Below are positions 6,504 to 14,619 of a stretch of 64,000 nucleotides of DNA, piece after piece. The stretch is from Secundilactobacillus yichangensis. GTDB lineage: Bacteria > Bacillota > Bacilli > Lactobacillales > Lactobacillaceae. The stretch lies in contig NZ_BOLK01000011.1 in NCBI RefSeq assembly GCF_016861565.1, positions 1-64,000 on the forward strand, given 5' to 3'. The position numbers and the translations under genes are program-made. Each line of letters starts with the position of its first letter. Position 1 is the first letter of the stretch. Below the pieces are notes generated by a model that was not told the DNA's origin, searched no databases, and was given only the letters and a program-made list of their open reading frames with translations.

Positions 6504-8816
6504 ATGACAACAGATTCATTTGATTTTACTGACAGCAACCAGCAGGTTCAGGTTGTTTCTGGCAATAAGAGTATGACGTTCTCCGTGATTAAACCAGAGA
6601 TCGTCCAGGTTTTTCAAGATTACGGTAAAAGTACCCATTCGTACGCGGTTGAGGGTAACAAATCCGTTGACACGAAGTACGCCGTTGCTAAAGATGGTGA
6701 CGTTATCACCATTAAGACGGATGCATTAACGGTTAAAGTTGATCCTCAGTTGCACGTGGATGTGTACGATGCCAATAATCATCCGCTGGTGGTTCACTAT
6801 GACGGGCAGCGGGAATCAATCAATCAAAACATTGATGCCGCTCATAAAAAGATCGTTCGTTCTGAAGGCCATGAGGTCGCTGCAGTTGATGAAGCCAGCC
6901 ACGCATATTATGAAGTGCTTAACCAATTGGATGACGATGAACAGTTCTATGGCTTAGGTGGTAAAACCGGGTTCTTAAACAAGCGCGGTTACGAGTATGA
7001 TAACTGGAATACTGACGAACCGCGGCCACATATTGAAAGTTTTACTCACCTGTACAAATCAATTCCAATTTTATTTGGGATCAAACAGGGTCACCCATAT
7101 GGGCTGTTCTTTGACAACACATATCGCAGTCACTTTGACCTAGGTAAGGAAAGCAGCAAGTATTACGTTTACGCAGCTGATGATGGGAATTTGAACTACT
7201 ACATTCTTGGCGGGGATACGTTAAAGGATGTTGTTGCTGATTATACCTACCTGACTGGTGTCGTACCGTTGCCGCAGCGCTGGATGCTGGGTTATCAGCA
7301 GTCGCGCTGGGGCTACAGCATGGACCAAAGCCGGGTTGAAGAAATTGTCGACAAGTTTGAACAGTATCATTTACCGTTGGAAGCCGTTCACTTCGACATT
7401 GACTATATGAAAGGTTACCGGGTATTTACTTGGGACACCGATAAGTTTGCTGATCCAAAGGCGTTTCTAACGTCATTGCGGAAGCGCGGCGTGCGGGTCA
7501 TCCCAATTCTTGATCCCGGTGTTAAACAAGACGATGACTATGAGATTTATCAAGAAGGGCTCAAAAAGGGCTACTTCGCTAAGAACAAAGATGGTTCCGT
7601 CTATATCAACCGGGTATGGCCAGGTAAGTCAGCCTTTCCAGACTTTGGGAATCCTGACGTCCGCAAATGGTGGGGCAAGCACTGCAAGTTCTTGCTAGAT
7701 AACGGTGCTGCTGGTATCTGGACGGATATGAATGAACCTGCAACCTTTGACGGCGATATGCCAGATGATGTTGTGATGACGGATGAGGATCAGCCATCAA
7801 CGGCGAAGATGATGCATAACGTTTACGGTCATAACATGGCTAAGGCAACGTATAACGGGATTAAAAACGCCACGGGTAAGCGGCCATACGTTATTACCCG
7901 TGCAGCGTATGCTGGGACGCAGAAGTACTCAACCGTCTGGACCGGTGATAACCAGAGTCTCTGGCACCACTTACAGATGTCAATCCCGCAATTATGCAAC
8001 CTTGGTATGAGTGGTTTTAGTTACGCTGGCACCGATATTGGCGGGTTCAGTGCCGACACGACGCCAGAGCTATTAACGCGATGGATCGAAGCAGCACTGT
8101 TCAGTCCTTTGTTTAGAAACCATAGTGCTCTGCAAGTTCGAAATCAGGAACCTTGGGTCTTTGGCAAACACGTGCTGGATATTTATCGTAAATTCTTAAA
8201 CTTACGGTACCGGTTTATCCCATATCTGTATGATTGCTTCCATAATGAGACTCAGGATGGACTACCAGTCATGCGGGCATTGGTATTAAATTATCCCGAT
8301 GACAGGACAGTTCGTAATATGAATGATGAGTACATGGTTGGTGACGACGTTTTGGTTGCCCCAATTGTTCAGCAAGGCCAAACAGCTCGTGCGGTATATT
8401 TGCCGAAGGGTCAGTGGATCGCGCTTGATACAGGCGTTGAATACGCTGGTCAAACAACGATCTTGGCTAACGTGCCACTCGATAAACTGCCAATCTTTAT
8501 TAAGAAGAATACGTTGCTGCCATGGGGGCAAGAGGTTGAACACATTTCTGATCAACCAGATAAAACCATGACCTTCAGATTATTCGGTGATGCTGCAACT
8601 TATACCCACTACCAAGATGATGGTGTAGACTTTAACTATCAAAATGGCGAGTATAACGAATACACCGTAACGGTAAGTACTTCAGGTGATTGCAGTGTCG
8701 ATCTTACGCACCATGGTTATGATGGTCAATATAAGACGGTTAACGTGCAGCTGAATGATCAGCTTGTGACGTTTAAGTATGATGACAAGACTGCCAAGTA
8801 CGTTGCAGAAAAGTAG
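6504..8816 (+). CDS. Glycoside hydrolase family 31 alpha-glucosidase
   Basis: 770 aa. Retaining alpha-glucosidase expected to release glucose from the imported alpha-glucoside in the cytoplasm; no signal peptide is present. The catalytic nucleophile motif is GIWTDMNEPATF (Asp near residue 411). The sugar-binding region around HFDIDYMKGYRVFTWD and the later acid/base region WTGDNQSLWHHLQMS and GTDIGGF are typical of GH31. N-terminal galactose-mutarotase-like and C-terminal beta domains account for the length. It is the last gene of the operon, with a strong terminator following. It could equally be an isomaltase- or alpha-xylosidase-like member; alpha-glucosidase is favoured by the linked transporter. 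Confidence 0.9.
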   Translation: MTTDSFDFTDSNQQVQVVSGNKSMTFSVIKPEIVQVFQDYGKSTHSYAVEGNKSVDTKYAVAKDGDVITIKTDALTVKVDPQLHVDVYDANNHPLVVHYDGQRESINQNIDAAHKKIVRSEGHEVAAVDEASHAYYEVLNQLDDDEQFYGLGGKTGFLNKRGYEYDNWNTDEPRPHIESFTHLYKSIPILFGIKQGHPYGLFFDNTYRSHFDLGKESSKYYVYAADDGNLNYYILGGDTLKDVVADYTYLTGVVPLPQRWMLGYQQSRWGYSMDQSRVEEIVDKFEQYHLPLEAVHFDIDYMKGYRVFTWDTDKFADPKAFLTSLRKRGVRVIPILDPGVKQDDDYEIYQEGLKKGYFAKNKDGSVYINRVWPGKSAFPDFGNPDVRKWWGKHCKFLLDNGAAGIWTDMNEPATFDGDMPDDVVMTDEDQPSTAKMMHNVYGHNMAKATYNGIKNATGKRPYVITRAAYAGTQKYSTVWTGDNQSLWHHLQMSIPQLCNLGMSGFSYAGTDIGGFSADTTPELLTRWIEAALFSPLFRNHSALQVRNQEPWVFGKHVLDIYRKFLNLRYRFIPYLYDCFHNETQDGLPVMRALVLNYPDDRTVRNMNDEYMVGDDVLVAPIVQQGQTARAVYLPKGQWIALDTGVEYAGQTTILANVPLDKLPIFIKKNTLLPWGQEVEHISDQPDKTMTFRLFGDAATYTHYQDDGVDFNYQNGEYNEYTVTVSTSGDCSVDLTHHGYDGQYKTVNVQLNDQLVTFKYDDKTAKYVAEK

Positions 8817-8840
8817 TCGTATGATTTACTGAAAATGCTA

Positions 8841-8880
8841 AAAACCCCATCAAACAAATCGCGTGTTTGATGGGGTTTTT
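8841..8880 (+). terminator. Rho-independent terminator of the alpha-glucoside operon
   Basis: AAAACCCCATCAAAC / GTTTGATGGGGTTTT stem followed by a T-run. Confidence 0.92.
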
Positions 8881-9037
8881 ATTGTCCTATTTTTTAAATA
8901 CGGAAGGCCTTTTAGTGTTTTAAGGCGCTATATGTCAAAAAGGTCAAAATAATACTCTTTTTTATCTGAAAATCATGAAAAAATAAGGCGGGTTCAAAAA
9001 AGTGCTATTTTCACTTGGTAAGTATTGCACTAGTTAT

Positions 9038-10144
9038 TTAGTTGGCAAAGGCAGTATAAATCCACTGAACAACGGATTTTCCTTTGGTGCTGACCGCACT
9101 GGAAGGGACCGTTGGCTGTTTACAGTCAACGGTGTAGATCCAGCCGCGGGAACCCGTAGAGTCAGCTAAATTATTGATGCTGTTGAAGTAGGGATAACCG
9201 TTGACCGGTTGGGAGAAGTAAGGAATGTCATTTTCTTGAAAGTAGCGCTTGGAAACATCGAAAATGGTGTCACTATCCCGCCAAGAGATAGTGCGAGGAA
9301 TCGTAAAAATCTTTTGAATTGACGTATTTTGGTGACGGTATTCGGATGGGGTTAAACCAGTGCGCTGCTTGAATATCTTGGTAAAGTAGCTGGTTTGCTG
9401 GAATCCAGTTTGGTTAGCAATATAGTTGATGGGTAGCTTTGAAAGTGCCAGCTTTTCGCTTGCAATCGCTATTTTTCGGTAGTTGATATAGTCGATGAAG
9501 TTAACGTCCAGATGCTTTTTAAAGATGCGACTGAGATAGGAAGGGGACAGAAAGACTTCATGTGCCACGGTTGAAAGTGAAATGGTGTGTCGGATGTTCT
9601 TTTCAATGTACTGAATCGCAGCGTCAATACTTTGGTTGACCCCGTCGTCGTCTTGCAGATTATTTTCTGTATTATGATACTTGTTCCGATCAGTCTTGAC
9701 CGGCTGAGTGGTAATTTGATTACCTTCTGTTTTTGAAGTCTGCAAAAAAGTGTTAAAGTAACGAATTTGAGAGAGCTGTTCTGAATCCAGTGCGTCCCAA
9801 ACTGTGACAGTAATGTTGAATTCCGGCTCCAGCAACTGATTGAAGATATTTTCTAAGTAGCTGCGGGATAGGTAAATGCGTTGCTGGGACACGTTCACCG
9901 AATTACAAATAATAAAGCCCCATAATCGGTGCTCAATGGTTACGGGAAAGATGGCATAGACTTTAAAACTGTCGAAATTAATGTTTTGCTGAACTTCGCT
10001 CAATCCCGAAAATACAGTATTATCCTTAAGAAGCTGTTCATCTAAAGAGTAGAAAACAGTATCAATCTGAGTGATACCCGAAAACGTTGCAACCGCTCCA
10101 GCGAGTGTGCGGTAGTCCTCTTTTTTTAATGGATAGTCGATCAT
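9038..10144 (-). CDS. pocR: AraC-family pdu regulator (PocR-like) with C-terminal transcobalamin-like domain
   Basis: 368 aa. Probable activator of the divergent pdu operon. Residues 1-110 form a sensory domain, possibly PocR/PAS-like. Residues 172-272 are a two-helix-turn-helix AraC domain (TISLSTVAHEVFLSPSYL; PINYIANQTGFQQTSYF; GLTPSEYRH). Unusually, residues 290-365 continue as a domain with the pattern GYPYFNSIN, GSRGWIYTVDCKQP and GKSVVQWIYT. This matches the DUF4430/PF14478 transcobalamin C-terminal-like fold, whose relatives contact cobalamin. Because the dehydratase needs coenzyme B12, direct B12 sensing is a reasonable inference. ATG is chosen with GGAGGAGG upstream; an earlier in-frame start overlaps it. 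The symbol is given by position and family. Confidence 0.85.
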   Translation of the reverse strand: MIDYPLKKEDYRTLAGAVATFSGITQIDTVFYSLDEQLLKDNTVFSGLSEVQQNINFDSFKVYAIFPVTIEHRLWGFIICNSVNVSQQRIYLSRSYLENIFNQLLEPEFNITVTVWDALDSEQLSQIRYFNTFLQTSKTEGNQITTQPVKTDRNKYHNTENNLQDDDGVNQSIDAAIQYIEKNIRHTISLSTVAHEVFLSPSYLSRIFKKHLDVNFIDYINYRKIAIASEKLALSKLPINYIANQTGFQQTSYFTKIFKQRTGLTPSEYRHQNTSIQKIFTIPRTISWRDSDTIFDVSKRYFQENDIPYFSQPVNGYPYFNSINNLADSTGSRGWIYTVDCKQPTVPSSAVSTKGKSVVQWIYTAFAN

Positions 10145-10309
10145 AAAAGGGTCCTCCTCCAAACGACTATGATAGTTTCTTCACGTGCACAGCATAAATA
10201 ACGTAAGCGCTATCAAGTCTTGCGCAACTGATTCTGAAATAATTGCAACTTTAGTTTAACATATTTTTTAAATAAATTTGTATTATTTCACACTAATGCA
10301 ATAATATTT

Positions 10310-10323
10310 TGAAAGCGTTTACT
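10310..10323. promoter_or_regulatory. cre-like site 1 upstream of pdu
   Basis: TGAAAGCGTTTACT matches the CcpA consensus TGWAANCGNTNWCA except at the last base. It lies about 60 bp upstream of the pdu -10 box, between the operon and its divergent regulator. Confidence 0.6.
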
Positions 10324-10375
10324 TTTTTTGACATTGGAAAAACCACTTGCTTAAAATATCACAAGTAATATCACC

Positions 10376-10381
10376 TATAAT
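10376..10381 (+). promoter_or_regulatory. pdu operon -10 box with poor -35
   Basis: TATAAT is consensus, but no -35 hexamer lies at 16-18 bp (TTGCTT is 23 bp away, TTAAAA 19 bp away). This fits a promoter needing an activator such as the divergent AraC-type protein. Confidence 0.6.
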
Positions 10382-10394
10382 GTAAGTGTTTTCA
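10381..10394. promoter_or_regulatory. cre-like site 2 at the pdu transcription start
   Basis: TGTAAGTGTTTTCA differs from the cre consensus at one position and directly abuts the -10 box, a position expected to give catabolite repression. Confidence 0.6.
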
Positions 10395-10401
10395 AAACTA
10401 A

Positions 10402-10472
10402 TTGGAATTGCATCGAAATTTAGACGGCAACGATATTTTACCGTTTATTGTCTAATATCGCTGCAGTTCCAA
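10402..10472 (+). promoter_or_regulatory. Long leader hairpin before pduA
   Basis: Arms at 10402-10425 and 10450-10472 pair over about 20 of 23 positions: TTGGAATTGCA with TGCAGTTCCAA (one G-U), then TTTAGAC with GTCTAA. The loop is about 24 nt and contains a smaller ACGG/CCGT pair. The stem ends 5 nt before the AGGAGG of pduA. No T-run follows, so it is not a terminator. It may stabilise the mRNA, control pduA initiation or be a protein-binding site. Confidence 0.75.
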
Positions 10473-10491
10473 ATTTTAGGAGGAAGCTCTA

Positions 10492-10785
10492 ATGAACCAA
10501 GAAGCTTTAGGATTAATCGAAACGAAAGGTCTAGTTGCCTCAATTGAAGCAGCCGACGCAATGGTCAAGGCCGCAAATGTCGACCTAGTGGGCCAAGAAA
10601 AGATTGGTCACGGGTTAGTCACAGTTATGGTCCGCGGTGATGTTGGTGCCGTAAAAGCAGCTGTTGATGCAGGTGTTCAAGCTGCCGAAAATATCGGTGA
10701 AGTTTTATCTAACTACGTCATTCCACGTCCACATAGCGATGTTGAAAAGATTCTTCCAGATCCTAAGAAACTCTCCGCTGAATAG
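10492..10785 (+). CDS. pduA: PduA hexameric microcompartment shell protein (BMC-H)
   Basis: 97 aa. Major shell hexamer of the propanediol-utilisation microcompartment. A single BMC domain begins [21 protein letters not shown], with the family's [21 protein letters not shown] and [14 protein letters not shown]. Its pore is expected to pass diol substrate while retaining aldehyde. It is the first gene of the operon, with AGGAGG and ATG directly after the leader hairpin. It is close to PduJ encoded 7 kb downstream, differing at only about a dozen positions, so one arose by duplication. Confidence 0.97.
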   Translation: MNQEALGLIETKGLVASIEAADAMVKAANVDLVGQEKIGHGLVTVMVRGDVGAVKAAVDAGVQAAENIGEVLSNYVIPRPHSDVEKILPDPKKLSAE

Positions 10786-10819
10786 TCAGGATACCTGATT
10801 TTAGATAGGAGATTAGGGT

Positions 10820-11644
10820 ATGAGTAAGAATAAAGACGCGTTAGTTGAGCAGGTAATGGGTGAGCTTCTCAAAAAGGGAATCTCACTTAAAGATAAAAAT
10901 CAGTCAAATGCATCGGGAGGATTCGAAATGAATGATTTTTTAAACTCTACTAGTGTTGTCCCTGAGTTTGTTGGAACTCGTAAAATCGGTGACACCATTG
11001 GTATGTGTATTCCCAGTGTTGACCCAACTCTGTTAGATCAACTTCACATTACAAAGCGTTACTCTGTACTTGGTATTCTTAGTGCTCGTTCAGGTGCCGG
11101 TCCACATATTATGGCGATGGATGAAGCGGTTAAGGCAACCAACACAGAAGTTGTCGATATCGAGTTACCACGTGATACAAAGGGCGGCGCTGGTCATGGT
11201 TCTTTGATTCTTGTTGGTGGGTATGACCCTTCAGACGTTCGTTCAGCTATCAATGTTGCATTGGATAACTTGAGCCGGACATTTGGGGACGTTTATAACT
11301 CTGCTGCTGGTCACTTGGAATTACAATTTACTGCCCGTGCTTCAGGTGCTTGCCACATGGCATTTGGTGCTCCTGAGGGTAAAGCTTACGGTTTGATTTG
11401 TGGTGCCCCTTCTGGGATCGGTGTTGTTATGGCCGATACTGCTATTAAAACTGCTGGCGTAAACGTACTTTCCTTTGCTTCTCCTTCACACGGGACAAGC
11501 TTCTCAAACGAAGGTATGGTTCACATTAGCGGCGATTCAGGTGCCGTTCGTCAAGCTGTTATGGCTGGTCGTGAAGTTGGCCTTAAACTTTTGGCTGAAC
11601 TTGGCGAAAAGCCCGTAAATGATTTTCCATCATACATTAAGTAG
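10820..11644 (+). CDS. pduB: PduB trimeric shell protein (BMC-T) with internal PduB' start
   Basis: 274 aa. A tandem-BMC trimer forming shell facets. The BMC part starts near residue 45 (VPEFVGTRKIGDTIGMCIPSV), and the second repeat includes ASGACHMAFGAPEGKAYG. The first 36 residues carry an amphipathic helix (DALVEQVMGELLKKG), which in the Salmonella protein links shell and enzyme core. Residue 37 is Met preceded by GGGAGG with good spacing, so a shorter PduB' is expected from the same message, as known for Salmonella. It follows pduA by 34 bp. Confidence 0.96.
   Translation: MSKNKDALVEQVMGELLKKGISLKDKNQSNASGGFEMNDFLNSTSVVPEFVGTRKIGDTIGMCIPSVDPTLLDQLHITKRYSVLGILSARSGAGPHIMAMDEAVKATNTEVVDIELPRDTKGGAGHGSLILVGGYDPSDVRSAINVALDNLSRTFGDVYNSAAGHLELQFTARASGACHMAFGAPEGKAYGLICGAPSGIGVVMADTAIKTAGVNVLSFASPSHGTSFSNEGMVHISGDSGAVRQAVMAGREVGLKLLAELGEKPVNDFPSYIK
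10915..10930 (+). promoter_or_regulatory. Internal ribosome binding site and ATG for PduB'
   Basis: GGGAGG followed 7 bp later by an in-frame ATG inside pduB. It predicts a 238-residue isoform lacking the N-terminal core-binding helix. Known in enteric pdu operons; here seen directly in sequence. Confidence 0.8.
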
Positions 11645-11662
11645 CAGGGAGGAGGAACAATA

Positions 11663-13339
11663 TTGAAACGTCAAAAAAGATTTGAAAAATTAGAGAAACG
11701 TCCAGTACATCTAGATGGGTTCGTTAAGAACTGGGACGATGAAGGTTTAGTTGCTCTTGATGGTAAGAATGATCCCAAACCAAGTATTACGATTGAAAAC
11801 GGTGTTGTTACTGAAATGGATGGTAAGAAGAAGGAAGACTTCGACCTTATCGACAAGTACATCGCCGAATATGGGATTAATCTAGACAACGCTGAAAAGA
11901 CTTTAAACACGGATTCAGTTAAGATCGCCAACATGATGTGTGACCCTAATGTTTCTCGTGATGAAATTATTAAATATACTACTGCTATGACACCAGCCAA
12001 GGCTGCTGAAGTTATCAGTAAATTAAACTTCGCTGAAATGATCATGGCTACCCAAAAGATGCGTCCACGTCGGACACCTATGACTCAAGTCCACGCCACC
12101 AACACTTTGGATAACCCAGTTGAAATTGCTGCCGATGCTGCCGAAGCTGCACTTCGTGGAGTTCCTGAAGAAGAAACCACCACTGCCATTGCTCGGTACG
12201 CACCTATGAATGCCATTTCAATCATGGTTGGTGCTCAATCAGGTCGTCCTGGTGTTATCACTCAATGCTCCGTTGAGGAAGCCGATGAATTGAGTTTAGG
12301 GATGCGTGGGTTTACCGCTTATGCCGAAACCATTTCAGTTTATGGGACTGACCGGGTCTTCACTGATGGTGATGATACTCCTTGGTCAAAAGGTTTCTTA
12401 GCTTCTTGCTACGCTTCACGTGGGTTGAAGATGCGGTTTACTTCAGGTGCCGGTTCAGAAGTTATGATGGGCTACACTGAAGGTAAATCAATGCTTTACC
12501 TTGAAGCACGTTGCATTTACATTACCAAAGCTTCAGGTGTACAAGGTCTGCAAAATGGTGGTGTTAGTTGTATCGGGATGCCAGGTGCCGTCGTAGGTGG
12601 AATCCGTGAAGTCTTAGGTGAAAACTTACTATGTATGTCACTTGACGTTGAATGTGCTTCTGGTTGTGACCAAGCCTTCTCTCACTCTGACATTCGTCGG
12701 ACTGGCCGTATGATTGGTCAATTTATCGCCGGTACTGATTACCTGTCATCAGGTTATGCTGCCGAGGAAAACATGGATAACACCTTCGCCGGTTCAAACA
12801 TGGATGTTTTGGACTACGATGACTACATCACTTTGGAACGTGATTTGGCTATCAATGGTGGTATCATGCCAATCACTGAAGAGGAATCTATCAAGATTCG
12901 TCACAAGGCTGCCGTTGCCATTCAAGCCGTCTTTGATGGTTTAGGCTTACCACAGATCACTGATGAAGAAGTTGAAGCTGCAACTTATGGCAGTAATTCA
13001 AACGACATGCCAAAACGTGACATGGTGCAAGATATGAAAGCTGCTCAAGATCTGATGACCCGTGGTGTTACTGTTGTTGACGTTATCAAGGCCTTATATG
13101 ACCATGATATCAAGGATGTCGCTGAGGCTGTGCTTAAGTTAGCGCAACAAAAGGTTTGTGGTGACTACCTGCAAACATCCGCTGTCTTCTTGGATGGTTG
13201 GAAGTGTACTTCAGCTATTAACAACGCTAACGATTACAAAGGCCCAGGTACTGGTTACCGTGTATGGGAAGACAAAGACAAGTGGGATCGTCTAGAGAAC
13301 GTTCCGTGGGCTTTGGATCCTCAGAAGTTGGAATTCTAA
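11663..13339 (+). CDS. pduC: Propanediol/glycerol dehydratase large subunit
   Basis: 558 aa, normal length. Catalytic alpha subunit of the adenosylcobalamin-dependent diol/glycerol dehydratase, converting 1,2-propanediol to propionaldehyde and glycerol to 3-hydroxypropionaldehyde. Family stretches are [36 protein letters not shown] and [20 protein letters not shown], and the closing YKGPGTGYR is typical. Start codon TTG, 8 bp after GGAGGAGG; no better start is near. It precedes pduD and pduE, which complete the alpha2beta2gamma2 enzyme. The diol versus glycerol preference cannot be settled by eye. Confidence 0.97.
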   Translation: MKRQKRFEKLEKRPVHLDGFVKNWDDEGLVALDGKNDPKPSITIENGVVTEMDGKKKEDFDLIDKYIAEYGINLDNAEKTLNTDSVKIANMMCDPNVSRDEIIKYTTAMTPAKAAEVISKLNFAEMIMATQKMRPRRTPMTQVHATNTLDNPVEIAADAAEAALRGVPEEETTTAIARYAPMNAISIMVGAQSGRPGVITQCSVEEADELSLGMRGFTAYAETISVYGTDRVFTDGDDTPWSKGFLASCYASRGLKMRFTSGAGSEVMMGYTEGKSMLYLEARCIYITKASGVQGLQNGGVSCIGMPGAVVGGIREVLGENLLCMSLDVECASGCDQAFSHSDIRRTGRMIGQFIAGTDYLSSGYAAEENMDNTFAGSNMDVLDYDDYITLERDLAINGGIMPITEEESIKIRHKAAVAIQAVFDGLGLPQITDEEVEAATYGSNSNDMPKRDMVQDMKAAQDLMTRGVTVVDVIKALYDHDIKDVAEAVLKLAQQKVCGDYLQTSAVFLDGWKCTSAINNANDYKGPGTGYRVWEDKDKWDRLENVPWALDPQKLEF

Positions 13340-13367
13340 CCAGTCAGGTCGAAGGGAGGTAAGCACA

Positions 13368-14063
13368 GTGAGTTCAGAAATCGATGAAACATTGTTAAGA
13401 AATATTATTAAAGGCGTTTTAAGTGAAGTTCAAAATACTGATACGCCAATTTCCTTTGGTAGCCAAGGTGAAACAACCGCAGTCGCTGGTGCCCAGAAAG
13501 GTGCCGCACCGGAAAAGAAGTTGGATTGGTTCCAACACGTTGGCATTGCCAAGCCAGGTTTGTCTAAGGATGAAGTTGTGATTGGTGTTGCTCCAGCATT
13601 TGCTGAAGTGTTAACGCAAACCATGACCAAGATCCAACACAAAGACATCTTGCGTCAAGTTATCGCCGGTATTGAAGAAGAAGGTCTTAAGGCCCGTGTT
13701 GTTAAGGTTTATCGGACTTCAGACGTTTCCTTCGTTTCTGCCGATGTTGACAAGTTGTCAGGATCTGGTATTTCAGTTGCCATTCAATCTAAGGGGACAA
13801 CGATCATTCACCAAAAGGATCAAGCACCGTTGTCAAACCTTGAATTGTTCCCACAAGCTCCAGTTTTGACATTGGACGCATACCGTCAAATCGGTAAGAA
13901 CGCTGCCCAGTACGCAAAGGGTATGTCACCAAACCCAGTGCCAACGATTAACGACCAAATGGCCCGTGTGCAATATCAAGCACTTTCAGCTTTGATGCAC
14001 ATTAAGGAAACGAAACAGGTTGTTGTCGGGAAGCCTGCCGAAGAAATTAAGGTAACCTTTTAA
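13368..14063 (+). CDS. pduD: Propanediol dehydratase medium subunit
   Basis: 231 aa. Beta subunit of the B12-dependent dehydratase, which helps hold the cobalamin cofactor. Recognisable parts are [21 protein letters not shown] and [15 protein letters not shown] near residue 105. The N-terminus ([18 protein letters not shown]) is an amphipathic helix of the microcompartment encapsulation type, followed by a flexible linker of about 30 residues. Start GTG after GGGAGG. Located 28 bp after pduC. Confidence 0.96.
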   Translation: MSSEIDETLLRNIIKGVLSEVQNTDTPISFGSQGETTAVAGAQKGAAPEKKLDWFQHVGIAKPGLSKDEVVIGVAPAFAEVLTQTMTKIQHKDILRQVIAGIEEEGLKARVVKVYRTSDVSFVSADVDKLSGSGISVAIQSKGTTIIHQKDQAPLSNLELFPQAPVLTLDAYRQIGKNAAQYAKGMSPNPVPTINDQMARVQYQALSALMHIKETKQVVVGKPAEEIKVTF

Positions 14064-14082
14064 TTGAGGAGGATTTATTAAT

Positions 14083-14604
14083 ATGAGCGAAGTAGATGAC
14101 TTAGTAGCTAGAATTGCTGCTCAGCTACAAAAAAGTGGAAACACTTCTAGTGCGTCAACTAGTGCTGGTACTTCAACTGGTTCCGAAAAGGAATTAGGCC
14201 CAGCAGATTATCCATTATATCAAAAGCATCCAGAAAAAATTAAAACACCAACTGGCAAAAACGTTGATGAAATTACCTTGGAAAACGTTGTTAACGGCAA
14301 GGTCGACTCAAAGGATATGCGGATTACACCCGCAACCCTGAAGTTACAAGGTGAAATTGCCGCTAATGCTGGTCGGCCATCAATTCAACGGAACTTCCAG
14401 CGGGCTTCTGAATTAACTTCAGTTCCCGATGATGTCGTTTTGGATTTATACAACTCATTACGGCCATTCCGTTCAACGAAACAAGAATTATTAGATACCG
14501 CCAAGGAACTTCGTGAGAAGTACAACGCACCTATCTGTGCTCACTGGTTTGAAGAAGCTGCCGAGAACTACGAAGTCAACAAGAAGTTGAAAGGCGATAA
14601 CTAG
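14083..14604 (+). CDS. pduE: Propanediol dehydratase small subunit
   Basis: 173 aa. Gamma subunit of the dehydratase. The core motif begins ADYPLYQKHPEKIKTPTGK, with family features DITLENVVNG-like (DEITLENVVNG) and SLRPFRSTKQELLDTA. The first 18 residues (VDDLVARIAAQLQKSG) form a second predicted encapsulation helix, followed by a Ser/Thr-rich linker (residues 20-40). ATG start after GAGGAGG, 19 bp downstream of pduD. Confidence 0.96.
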   Translation: MSEVDDLVARIAAQLQKSGNTSSASTSAGTSTGSEKELGPADYPLYQKHPEKIKTPTGKNVDEITLENVVNGKVDSKDMRITPATLKLQGEIAANAGRPSIQRNFQRASELTSVPDDVVLDLYNSLRPFRSTKQELLDTAKELREKYNAPICAHWFEEAAENYEVNKKLKGDN

Positions 14605-14619
14605 TTAGGGGTTTTTAGT

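Noticed and set aside
10402-10472. Cobalamin riboswitch in the pdu leader
   Set aside because: The B12-box consensus is absent and the structure is one simple hairpin.
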